Below are positions 11,843 through 19,105 of a stretch of DNA of 44,382 bases, in pieces (position 1 is the stretch's first letter; each line of letters starts with the position of its first letter). This DNA comes from Symbiodinium natans. Taxonomy: Eukaryota > Sar > Dinophyceae > Suessiales > Symbiodiniaceae. A model generated the notes under the pieces. It did no database searches. It was given only the letters and a program-made list of their open reading frames with translations, and was not told the origin of the DNA. A program made the position numbers and the translations under genes. The DNA lies in assembly GCA_905221605.1 (NCBI GenBank), contig CAJNDS010002506.1, positions 343,455 to 387,836 of the forward strand, in the 5' to 3' direction.

Positions 11843-12521
11843 AGGGGTGTTCCTCGGTGATACAAGCAGGCCTCAGGGTATCGACACAAGTAAGCTCTTC
11901 ATTGATTGCAGAAGTTCGAGATTATGCAGAGCCCCGGAACGATTCATGATTAAGCCTGACACACTCAAAAACGATGAAGAGTGACGCTAAATTGCAAACA
12001 GCAGGAGGCTCCAGCCTGCACTCTACAATGCATACCAAACTGAGACCCGATCCCTTATTGCAAGCTGACCTCTACATTCACATCTTGAGTCATCAGTTTG
12101 CATCCTGCGCGTTGGAGGTGACATCAGTGTGTCCGGTGAGATGATGCACAGAGTTTCCAGCATCATGACGCAAAAAGGCCAGCAGGTTTGAATTGGGGCT
12201 CTTGTGCAGCAGATACTGTGGGCTGGAGGTTGCACAACAAGTCCTCTTCCCTCATGTCACCTCGTGAGGACAGACGACAGGTTTGAAGGAGCCTTGATCA
12301 GCAATTGAGCTTTGAATCGCTAAGGGCTGCAAAAGAATCAGTGCTAGCAGAGTGTACTTTTGTACTTTTGGCGCATGTCCGTGGCTGTGTTGTCGAAGTC
12401 TCGACTATTGTGCTGCTGTGCTCTCCGGACCTGCTGGTCGACAACCGCCTGCTAACATCCTGTCTCGTTGCGGCGTGAGTCTGCCACATGGCCATAGATG
12501 CCTGTGGATGTCTGCTGCTCA

Positions 12522-12576
12522 GAACATCAAGAGAAGCTTCGAACCCACCTTGCGCAAGCGGCTGGGTGAAGCTTTC
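12522..12576 (+). CDS. Candidate upstream exon of EF-hand gene A
   Basis: After the acceptor CTCAG the frame encodes NIKRSFEPTLRKRLGEAF, a basic amphipathic helix, and ends at a possible GC donor (GCTCGC). Orientation and style match gene A exons downstream, but no EF loop is present and the junction to the exon at 13077 was not resolved. Confidence 0.3.
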
Positions 12577-12879
12577 GCTCGCCCGACCCTTATTTTCAGG
12601 CAAGCAGCTGCATGCCGTGATGAGATCTTGAATGTGAATGGTGATATCAGAGCAGCATCCAACGAATGGCACTGCTCACGAAGCAGCCAAAAGTCAAGGA
12701 AGCAAATCAGTGCCTGCAGTCCTGCAGTGCTGAGCCATGTGCTTCGGGTCGGTTCAAATCGGTTCTGTGCTCAGGTCTGTGCGAAGCCAATGAATTGCAC
12801 CGGGATTCCCTTCCACAGGCAGTTGAGTTGACAGGCTGGACGGTCACAGCCGAGGCTTGTCAGCGATTTACCAGTGATG

Positions 12880-12903
12880 TTTAGGGTTTAGGGTTTAGGG
12901 TTT
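12880..12903. repeat. Interstitial telomere-type repeat (TTTAGGG)3
   Basis: Three TTTAGGG units, in the orientation opposite to the arrays at 1228 and 6342. A second short patch (GGTTTAGGGTCTAGGGTTT) is at 12950-12968. Confidence 0.92.
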
Positions 12904-13076
12904 GCTTGGGCAGTTTCTGGCAGCACCCACGGGAGTCCGGATGCAAAAAGGGTTTAGGGTCTAGGGTTTGCAGCGATGTTCTGCTGTGCTTGTTTCCCCA
13001 TGTTTGCATGGAGAGGGGTGGACACATGGCTTGGAGCAAGCTTGCTGCATGTGTTTCAAAGCCTCCGGGTGGCAAG

Positions 13077-13120
13077 GAAGTCAAGCAGCTGATCAACTCA
13101 GCGTTCGACAGCCTCTTCCA
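13077..13120 (+). CDS. Gene A exon: EF-hand entering helix
   Basis: After acceptor AAG at 13074-13076 the frame gives EVKQLINSAFDSLF, the first helix of an EF-hand. It ends with TTC CA at a GC donor (GCCGCA). Joined to 13235 it reads FDSLFQYNTLNQKEF, a degenerate EF loop in which a Gln and Tyr replace the first ligands. Confidence 0.7.
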
Positions 13121-13234
13121 GCCGCATGCTGCATGCTGGGCAGATTCTCTGGTGATTTTTGGATAGTTGAAAAATGGGCGGCAGCTGTCCGATTTGGTGA
13201 AGATGTACATAAGACCCTTGCATGTGGTCCACAG

Positions 13235-13356
13235 GTACAACACGCTGAACCAGAAAGAGTTCTTCCAGTTCTTTGAGAAGTTTCGGCAGCTCGAAAAGCA
13301 GCGTGCTTTCGAGCCCTGGATTGGTTCAGTCCTGCCGAATCCAGAGCTACTGACAG
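13235..13356 (+). CDS. Gene A exon: degenerate EF loop and exiting helix
   Basis: Starts after CCACAG. It encodes YNTLNQKEFFQFFEKFRQLE and continues to PNPELLT. The KEFFQFFEKF part is the second half of an EF-hand with its exiting helix. It ends at a GT donor (GTAGGA) in phase 1. The upstream intron 13121-13234 is GC-AG. Confidence 0.75.
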
Positions 13357-13511
13357 GTAGGACACACAACGGTCCCAGCCGTCCCTGTTCTTAACAATAC
13401 GGCAAGTCTAGGTAAAGCAAGCCAATTCAACAGAATTCGTACGTCATTTCAGCAGAGTGGCTAAAGTTTGGTACCCGCTGTCGACTTGTATTCGCCTCTT
13501 CCATCAGCAAG

Positions 13512-13543
13512 AATTTCGCACCGTGTCAGAAGTTGTTTCCCAG
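13512..13543 (+). CDS. Gene A candidate mini-exon (32 nt)
   Basis: After AAG at 13509-13511 the frame EFRTVSEVVSQ matches the phase of the preceding exon and reads naturally into the next EF-hand (EAFNSFDADASG). To do so it requires removal of only 19 bases (13544-13562), which is implausibly short for an intron. The exon or its boundaries may therefore be wrong. Confidence 0.4.
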
Positions 13544-13562
13544 GTAGGCCGCCTGAGCTCAG

Positions 13563-13640
13563 GAAGCCTTCAACTCCTTCGACGCAGACGCGAGCGGAAC
13601 GATCGACTTTGACGAGCTCGGCGCGCTGCTGGAGTCACAG
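13563..13640 (+). CDS. Gene A exon: canonical EF-hand
   Basis: Starts after CTCAG and encodes EAFNSFDADASGTIDFDEL followed by GALLESQ. The loop at 13581-13616 (DADASGTIDFDE) has Asp at 1 and 3, Ser at 5, Gly at 6, Ile at 8 and Glu at 12, so it should bind calcium. The exon ends at a GC donor (GCGAGA). In-frame stops just upstream force a splice close to 13562. Confidence 0.88.
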
Positions 13641-13894
13641 GCGAGAGGAGCCTATGGCTTGTGGAGCCGTATTCGTAGAAGCTGAAAAGTCTTCGCCTTC
13701 TCAGGGCATCTTCCCTCTCCAGCACGTCATATATGAGCTCGCCATGGTGTCGGGCCCAGCGGTCATGGCATGTGAGCGCGTGTTCGTTTGTGTCCTTCCA
13801 CCTCGCTTCAAGCCGTGTTCAAGCAATGCACGGGTGCAAGGCTGCATCCGTGTAAGACTGCAAGTGTTACACCTCAACCACACCCCAGTTGCGC

Positions 13895-13942
13895 AGTTGC
13901 GTGCAGCTTTGGGTTCTCAATTGCTCAACAGTGATGTGCAGT
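13895..13942 (+). CDS. Gene A candidate exon: inter-loop helix
   Basis: After CGCAG the frame LRAALGSQLLNSDVQ resembles the helix and linker expected between paired EF loops. The splice to 13976 is not resolved in phase. Confidence 0.4.
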
Positions 13943-13975
13943 GCCAGAGGTGCCCTGCATTGCCCTTTGGCCCAG

Positions 13976-14028
13976 GATGCCTGCGACGGCAACCTGGTCG
14001 ATGGCCTGGACTTCTCTGAGTTTCAGAG
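13976..14028 (+). CDS. Gene A exon: degenerate EF-hand loop
   Basis: After CCCAG the frame gives DACDGNLVDGLDFSEFQR. The DF.EF end is typical of an even-numbered EF-hand. The calcium ligand spacing is irregular, since VD stands where Ser/Asp-Gly is expected. The probable donor is GTCGTG at about 14029. Confidence 0.7.
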
Positions 14029-14100
14029 GGTCGTGACCTCAGTGCATTTAGTTCCGAGCCATTCCGAGCCCACATGTGCAGCTCTCGTGCCGTGGTCAAG

Positions 14101-14284
14101 GTGCTCGAGATTCTTCGGGAGCGAGAAGGCTTCACTCGCGAGGAGACAGAAATGGCCATGTCCTGCATCGGGTCACCGACAAATCGTGTTTCCGCTGTGA
14201 AGTTGAACTCGGGCCAGAGCCCTCTTCTCAAGGAGATTGAGAGGATCGAGGATGCCTTCGACAAGTGCGACAGCGATGGCAGCG
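14101..14284 (+). CDS. Gene A exon: linker helix and first half of a canonical EF loop
   Basis: After TCAAG the frame reads VLEILREREGFTREETEMAM, the (E)GF hinge that follows each EF pair. It continues to IEDAFDKCDSDGSG, where the last base is split. The loop starts with GAC at 14269. The exon stops inside the loop at 14284 before a GA dinucleotide. The middle section (GSPTNRVSAVKLNSGQS) is unusual, and an extra intron could be hidden there. Confidence 0.8.
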
Positions 14285-14458
14285 GACACTTGTTCAAGTT
14301 TCAATCTCAGCTCACGAGTGCGCCGGGTCTAAAAGCCCTATAGAAAGCCCTACGAAGTTCGCAGTCGACAGGACGAGGTGCTAGTTGCTGAAGATGCAGG
14401 GTTATCCGGTTGCGCACAGGGATGCTACGGGGCATTCCTGCATCCCCCGGTCAAGAAG
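14285..14458 (+). other. GA-AG intron inside an EF-hand loop (174 nt)
   Basis: Removing it joins CDSDGSG to SLDLLEISRVL and creates a perfect 12-residue loop, DSDGSGSLDLLE. The donor is GACACT and the acceptor is AGAAG before GA. Reading on without splicing gives DSDGSGHL and then a non-EF tail. Confidence 0.75.
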
Positions 14459-14544
14459 GATCACTGGACCTCCTGGAGATTAGCCGCGTCCTCGCTATCC
14501 TCGGGTATTCCCGCGACATGAAGTACCAGGACCTGCTGGCTGAG
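14459..14544 (+). CDS. Gene A exon: second half of EF loop and LGY helix
   Basis: Encodes SLDLLEISRVLAILGY and then SRDMKYQDLLAE, the exiting helix plus the LGY linker between paired EF-hands. It ends in phase 0 at a GC donor (GCCACT) and continues at 14718. Confidence 0.82.
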
Positions 14545-14717
14545 GCCACTTTGAGTGGGGGCATCGCGCACACATAGCCATCCTTCATCATCGTAGGTGC
14601 AGGATACATGGAGTCGGTCGAATCGTCTTGTGGGTTCTAAGCTCCAGAGGCATGAAGCTGTTCTATATGAGCTTTGGTTCTGCGACATGTGCAGTTTCAG
14701 CATGCTGGGCTCCCCAG

Positions 14718-14762
14718 GTCGATACGGAGAATTCAAACCAATTGAGCAAGCGTGACTTCACG
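14718..14762 (+). CDS. Gene A exon: EF-hand with complete loop
   Basis: After CCCAG the frame gives VDTENSNQLSKRDFT. The loop at 14721-14756 is DTENSNQLSKRD, with acidic or polar ligands at 1, 3 and 5, Leu at 8 and Asp at 12; Asn replaces Gly at 6. It ends at a GT donor (GTGCTC). The previous intron (14545-14717) is GC-AG. Confidence 0.8.
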
Positions 14763-14847
14763 GTGCTCCGGCCCAAACCAAATGCGCAAAACTAGAAAAG
14801 TCGAACAGCTGTTCACAGCCCCTGACATCTTTTCGGGAACAGCCAAG

Positions 14848-14910
14848 GTGCTCATGCGAAAGATCCAAGAACGGAACACGCAGTATATAAAAGACTATTT
14901 CAGGCGCTTC
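14848..14910 (+). CDS. Gene A exon: basic linker helix
   Basis: After CCAAG the frame VLMRKIQERNTQYIKDYFRR links the previous EF pair to the next loop; it ends RRF in phase 0 at a GC donor (GCTGCA). Joined to 15031 it gives FRRFPRECDTDGEPG. Confidence 0.78.
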
Positions 14911-15030
14911 GCTGCATTTTCTGGGGATGTGAGTTGCTTCCCGGGCACTTTTCTGGCCGTGACCGTGCATTCCGATTACATATGGCTTGGCGCTTTGTGC
15001 TGCTTTCGGCGTTCTGTGCCGTCACGGCAG

Positions 15031-15120
15031 CCCAGGGAGTGCGATACGGATGGAGAGCCTGGCCTGGACGCCAGGGAGATTTCCTTGCTTCTCCAAGCTC
15101 TGGGGTATCTGCCTGACATG
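15031..15120 (+). CDS. Gene A exon: canonical EF-hand and LGY helix
   Basis: After GGCAG the frame encodes PRECDTDGEPGLDARE and then ISLLLQALGYLPDM. The loop at 15043-15078 (DTDGEPGLDARE) has Asp 1, Asp 3, Glu 5, Leu 8 and Glu 12, with Pro replacing the Gly at 6. The 3' limit is probably the GC donor after GACATG. Confidence 0.85.
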
Positions 15121-15188
15121 GCATGCATCTTATTCGCAGCTGGCTCCTTGCATCGAAAGGCAGAGTCACAAGGGATGCAATCACCAAG

Positions 15189-15234
15189 GCATCTTGGAGA
15201 CAATGCTGCAGCTGGGGTTGGACGACCCTGAAGA
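15189..15234 (+). CDS. Gene A exon: helix and first half of the even EF loop
   Basis: After CCAAG the frame gives ILETMLQLGLDDPEE. Joined to 15317 it forms LDDPEEDLDFSQV, a degenerate but recognisable loop. The junction with the previous exon is not fully resolved. Confidence 0.55.
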
Positions 15235-15316
15235 GGACGCATGGCATGGGCTTCTCTCAAACCGATGGAGTTTCCTGGGAAGTCCTGACAGTGAGTTTCG
15301 AGCCTATGCCCACGAG

Positions 15317-15371
15317 GATTTGGATTTCTCGCAAGTTTGGCGATTCCTGGAAATCTATCGCCGGCAGCATG
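15317..15371 (+). CDS. Gene A exon: even EF-hand exiting helix
   Basis: After ACGAG the frame DLDFSQVWRFLEIYRRQH is the classic end of an even EF-hand. It finishes with one base of a Gly codon at a GT donor. Adding the exon at 16518 completes RRQHGLTLGAINEAL in phase. Confidence 0.82.
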
Positions 15372-16517
15372 GTGCCTTGTTGTTGCGGTTGAAGGTTTAA
15401 GGTGGTAACCTGCTTAGTTGAACTTTCTTGGACTTGCTTTTTCTTAGCTGTGACTCGACCCTGCCAAAAAGGCACTACTGTAAGTCCTGGAAAGCCTGGC
15501 CGTAAACCTACAAATACTCGAAGCCATAAACACCTTGAACCCGAAAAAACCGAAAGCCTAGAAGCGATTTGTCAAGAAACCCTCGAAGCCCCTAATTCTT
15601 AAAGCCCTAAAACCGTCCTAGAATCCCTAAACCCTCAAATCGCAGTTCGCGCCGGCTACGTGCGAGTGCGAGAATCGAAACTCTCAAATGCCTGCCATGA
15701 GCGCTGCTGAAGCCCTCAAAACTCAAAAGCCTTCACCCTAAGGCCGGCGGCAGAAAAGAACGGTCAGTTTCAGCCCCCGTGAGCCCCCGAAACCCTCAAA
15801 AAATGCCGGAAAACCGAAAACCCTATAACCCAAAGCCATCCAAAGCACAAAAACAATTTTAAACCCCCAAAAGCCCTGAATGTTTACAATCCTCAAGCAA
15901 CCAAAACTGAAAATCGTAAGCGTTTAAAGCTTGCCTAAAACCTCGAAGCCCTTAGACCCTAAATCTTAAAAGCTGTAGACCAAAAAAACTCAACACACCC
16001 TGAAAGCCATGGTCCTAAAGCCCAATATCCTCTCGTAGTGGGTGCATGCAGTGCGGGTGGCAAAGAATGCCCAAAACGCAACGCCTAGAAGGCACAAGAA
16101 GCGGCACAGAAACAGTCACGGCTCAGAACATTGTTGGCACGAGGACGAGAGCCAAAACGGGCACAAACTAGGAGCGCTTCCATTTCCAACACAACCTGTG
16201 CAAGCGCCAAACGAGCTTTGTCCGTGTGGTCTCATCTCCCTCTCTTTCTCTCCATACATCACCGCCTTTTTGCATCTTGAATTGCAGCCCCGATCTGTCC
16301 GGAAATCTGGGCGGCTAGCTTCGATGGAGGAACTGTGCAGAGATTGCTAGTGAGATTCGGCAAGTCTATTTTCGGGCACGCAGCCATTCGTAACGCTTCT
16401 CTCTGGGTCCCTCCCAAAATCTCTTTGTTCATGAGCTCCCTGACATTGCATGCGCAAAACGACCGGTGGAAGCCCGCAGCCTAGCGTCGCCTGTGACATC
16501 CCAGTGACTATCCTGAG
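15372..16517 (+). other. Long intron (1146 nt) holding a degenerate telomere-like field
   Basis: Bounded by GT (15372) and AG (16516-16517) and supported by phase on both sides. About 15480-16030 is A/C-rich and packed with decayed units such as CCCTAAA, AAGCCCT and AACCCTCAAA. No coding sequence is seen. Confidence 0.7.
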
Positions 16518-16563
16518 GCCTTACTCTCGGTGCAATCAATGAAGCCTTGGACATCTTCAAGAG
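16518..16563 (+). CDS. Gene A exon: linker helix before an EF loop (46 nt)
   Basis: After CTGAG it encodes LTLGAINEALDIFKR, with the final Arg codon completed by the next exon. It ends at a GC donor (GCAGGG). The intron 16564-16643 is 80 nt. Confidence 0.72.
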
Positions 16564-16643
16564 GCAGGGCAACACCCATCGCGAGCCAGTCGGGGTGCAG
16601 GGAGCCGCTCATAGCCGCTCACAATACACATTCCTTGCTCCAG

Positions 16644-16779
16644 GTTCGCTGCCGACGACGACACTGTCAGCGTGGACTGTTTGCTCAAGATGCTAAGGAT
16701 GATGGGTTTTGACCTGCACTACCACGAGGTCCGAAGACTGATGTACTTGGTCGAGTCCAGTGAGTCCAGCGTCATGAAC
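16644..16779 (+). CDS. Gene A exon: degenerate EF-hand and start of the next loop
   Basis: After CTCCAG the frame gives FAADDDTVSVDCLLKML, RMMGFDLHYHEVRRLM and YLVESSESSVMN. The first loop has lost its leading Asp and central Gly. The second (ESSESSVMNEKE, completed at 16911) keeps only the end of the consensus. GAG is present at both intron ends, so the exact splice point is ambiguous by three bases. Confidence 0.78.
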
Positions 16780-16910
16780 GAGGCTTGGCCTAAAAACTTG
16801 TCGATGCATTTTCCAGTTGGGGCCTCACCTCCGTGTACTGGCAACAGCTCAGCGCAACAGCTGTGCTCTCTCATGTTTGCATTCGCCAAATGCTTTCGCC
16901 ACATGCTTAG

Positions 16911-17023
16911 GAGAAGGAGTTTGTGATGGTCCTGGGCCACTTGCGTGACAGGGAACTGCGTCAAATGTGGAAGGTGGTCAACGAACCATGCAACAGCCCA
17001 GCCGCCCAGGAGATAAAGGAACG
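16911..17023 (+). CDS. Gene A exon: EF exiting helix and long linker
   Basis: After CTTAG it encodes EKEFVMVLGHLRDRELRQMW and then KVVNEP, ending AQEIKER. Splicing at the GT of GGTTCC to 17113 gives EIKERFNKEMLGI. The intron is 89 nt, and GGTTC occurs at both ends. Confidence 0.78.
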
Positions 17024-17112
17024 GTTCCTGGCTGAATTAAATGAATTTGGATCGGCAATGTTGGATGGCACGAATCCTGGCAGCAGCTCCTCTTAGCCCT
17101 TCCACAGCGAAG

Positions 17113-17282
17113 GTTCAACAAGGAGATGCTCGGCATCTCCAGGCACCGCGATGAGAAGTCCCATCGAAAGAAGGTCACCTTCATGGAGTTCATCCCTTGG
17201 GCCACACAGCTGCGCAACCAACAGCGCGAGGTGGTGCGTCGAAGGCACGGCTTCGGCAAGGATCCTTCTTGGACACAGTTGG
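17113..17282 (+). CDS. Gene A exon: degenerate EF-hand, basic helix and GF hinge
   Basis: Frame includes FNKEMLGISRHRDEKSH, KKVTFMEFIPWATQLRNQQ and REVVRRRHGFGKDPSW. VTFMEF is the end of an even EF-hand without calcium ligands; RRRHGF is the hinge seen after each pair. It ends at a GT donor (GTAACA) in phase 1. Confidence 0.8.
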
Positions 17283-17436
17283 GTAACATTGTACACTTTT
17301 AAGGGTACTTGAACCCAATAAGGAATATTTGTTTAATTTTTTATTAGGATCCCAACCATGAACTAGCCTTGGCTTAGGCATGAAGACCTGTCACTAAGCT
17401 ATCCTTGAGCGCAAGCTGCAGATGCTGCCTGGGCAG

Positions 17437-17521
17437 TTCAGGAAGAAGTGGACGTCTTCAAGTGCGACTTCAACTCCTGTCAACGGGATGCGAGTGGCCG
17501 CATTCGGGCCAGTGATTTGAG
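17437..17521 (+). CDS. Gene A exon: EF-hand with near-canonical loop
   Basis: After GGCAG it encodes VQEEVDVFKCDFNSCQRDA and then SGRIRASDL. The loop is QRDASGRIRASD, with Asp at 3, Gly at 6 and Ile at 8; Gln stands at position 1. It ends at a GC donor (GCCATT). The intron 17283-17436 is GT-AG. Confidence 0.78.
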
Positions 17522-17609
17522 GCCATTTTCGTCAATGCAAGTTCTGTGCAGGTGGTGGAGGTCATGCCATGGGTGTGCCTCTCTTGGACTTCTTTTGAGC
17601 AGTTTTGAG

Positions 17610-17704
17610 GCAACTGTTGACGCAGAAGTTCCCCATGCTCGCGACCATGAAGGACAATCGGGCCAAGCTCAGTGTCCCAGCTGTCCAGAATATGGCAAAC
17701 ATCA
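17610..17704 (+). CDS. Gene A exon: inter-loop helix
   Basis: After TTGAG the frame gives QLLTQKFPMLATMKDN and RAKLSVPAVQNMANI. The 5' phase completes an Arg codon from the previous exon. The most phase-consistent 3' end is a GT donor at 17705, which implies a short 56-nt intron; a GT donor at 17712 is an alternative. Confidence 0.65.
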
Positions 17705-17760
17705 GTTCCAGGTGTAAGAAAGGCAGAGGCCACTTAGAGCTAGCTGACGCTGGCTGCGAG

Positions 17761-17892
17761 GTGAGATCCTTGCAGGCAAGGAGCCCGGAAGCCGAGTGGG
17801 ATTGGATGAGTTTCTCGCGCTCTCACGCGTTTGTGTTGACATCGTCGAGCTCGAGAAGCTGAAGCGGGAAAGGAATGCCATTGAGCTACTGG
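17761..17892 (+). CDS. Gene A exon: degenerate EF-hand and basic helix
   Basis: Frame EILAGKEPGSRVGLDEFLAL continues through VDIVELEKLKRERNAIELL. VGLDEF is the end of an EF loop; the first half (GKEPGS) lacks acidic ligands at 1 and 5. It ends with one base before a GC donor (GCTTCA). Joined to 18067 it reads IELLGDFTPAEV. Confidence 0.78.
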
Positions 17893-18066
17893 GCTTCATA
17901 CTTTCGGGGCAGATCATGTCAACAAGGTCCATGCCCAAAGCACATCTTGATACAGGACTGCCTAGCCAGCCAAGCATGCTAAATCAGTGCTCAACAAGCA
18001 CTAGCTTGGGAATTTGTTGCGGCCCTCGTGTTCATGCGCTGCGCTGGGATGTTGGCCGAGGGAGAG

Positions 18067-18180
18067 GGACTTCACCCCTGCGGAAGTCCTCGAGTTCCGC
18101 AGCCTCTTCATGTCTCAGGCAACCTCCTCAGGGCTTCCAGGCACATACCGAAATCGCAACCTGGCGGCGCTTGGGCATTG
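18067..18180 (+). CDS. Gene A exon: EF-like segment
   Basis: After GGGAG the frame encodes GDFTPAEVLEFRSLFMSQ, then TSSGLPGTYRNRNLAALG. The FTPAEV hinge and following helix match the series, but the loop is very degenerate. A strong GTAAGT donor lies at 18181, and a GC donor six bases earlier is also possible. Confidence 0.68.
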
Positions 18181-18262
18181 GTAAGTTGCCGGTTCTTTGG
18201 GCCCTGAGGCGGAGGGCGCTAGTCGGGCAATGTTCCCATTGCTGTGGTTCCGATGCTAAGAG

Positions 18263-18353
18263 GACGCAGAACTTGAGATGAAGAGCCCAGGCCTCTCCTT
18301 CGATGAGCTGGTCGAGCACCTTGGCCTTCTGCGAGCATCTGCAACGCTGGTCT
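18263..18353 (+). CDS. Gene A exon: EF-like segment ending SFDEL
   Basis: Frame DAELEMKSPGLSFDEL continues VEHLGLLRASATL. LSFDEL is the second half of an even EF-hand; the first-half ligands are absent. The phase to the previous exon is not settled. Confidence 0.65.
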
Positions 18354-18670
18354 TGATGTAGAATTTGCTTGGCTACATGCTACTGAGGGTACTTATCAAC
18401 ACACGCCTTGTCAAGAGGGCATACCCCAACTGTGGAGCGTAGACTCCAGGTCATGTGTTCCTTGTTGGGGTGCGAGGCTGCGAGCCGGAAAGAGAGAGTT
18501 GTCTAGGACCCGTGCTTTACGACCCACCCCCGCAGGAAACCATCTAAGCCCTCAACCCCACTGCAGGCTCCTGGCGCGGGTGATTCCGCTGGGGTACAAG
18601 AACGCCCAGGTGCTACAGGGAGCGAAGTCGTGGTTGAGTACCAAGTAGTCGAGGTTTGAGGCGACCCAAG

Positions 18671-18820
18671 GAGATCCAAGAGATGGCGCAGGTATGTCAT
18701 CAGCAACCCACCATACTTCAACAGATCCTTCACTTCGTGTCATTGCCGGATGCCGAATCCCTGAAGGTGCTGAAGCGCGAGGTTCGGCAGGTGCACAAGC
18801 ATGGCCCCGGAGGGGACGAA
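18671..18820 (+). CDS. Gene A exon: helical linker
   Basis: After CCAAG the frame reads EIQEMAQVCHQQPTILQQIL, then HFVSLPDAESLKVLKREV and RQVHKHG. It is continuous, charged and free of stops, which fits the linker between EF pairs. No EF loop lies within it. The 3' end is uncertain; downstream is a 14-bp tandem duplication (GTCTTAGCCACCTC, 18830-18857). Confidence 0.65.
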
Positions 18821-19004
18821 CCTTAGCATGTCTTAGCCACCTCGTCTTAGCCACCTCAGCCTTGTGACTCAGATGCTCTCGTCTTGCATATCACTCCCGC
18901 CTCATCGAATGCGCCGACGTAAAAGTCAATGCATGTCGATGCATTGGCAAGGGAATGCACTGACAAGGTCTGGAGGGATTTGGTACACATGTCGGATGTC
19001 GGAG

Positions 19005-19105
19005 GTGTGCGAAATCGAAAATCAGGATTCGGTCAACTTCGTCGAGTTTTTAAACTTGATGGAGCGCCTCCTGGCCATGAACTTCGGGGGCATGGCGACG
19101 TTGGG
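19005..19105 (+). CDS. Gene A exon: degenerate even EF-hand
   Basis: After CGGAG the frame gives VCEIENQDSVNFVEFLNLME and then RLLAMNFGGMATL. The loop EIENQDSVNFVE keeps Glu at 1 and 12 and Val at 8 but has Asp in place of Gly at 6. This is the last exon I can assign to gene A; a downstream terminal exon was not identified. Confidence 0.72.

Larger units (their letters stand above)
9799..12520. other. No gene recognised; contains small repeats
   Basis: The longest ORFs are 144 codons (10676-11110 +) and 177 codons (11416-11949 +). The latter starts in a 21-bp tandem repeat and runs through a 19-base G run, so it is unlikely to be one protein. A segment at about 11515-11570 (DSLQKSIVTELLSQLQS) is coding-like, but no exon partners were found. 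Confidence 0.4.
13077..19105 (+). other. Gene A: multi-exon EF-hand repeat protein (span)
   Basis: A chain of about twenty short + strand exons between 13077 and 19105. Most adjoining exons can be joined in phase, and the joined frame repeats a pattern: an EF-hand loop, a helix with LL..LGY, a second EF-hand loop with DF..(V/F)W.FLE, then a basic helix and (E/H)GF. That is the usual arrangement of paired EF-hands in long protist calcium-binding proteins. I count about thirteen EF-like units. About five have canonical calcium ligands; the rest keep only the hydrophobic skeleton and are probably structural. No kinase, channel or other catalytic module was found. The true first and last exons are not established. 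Function beyond calcium binding is unknown. Confidence 0.8.
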
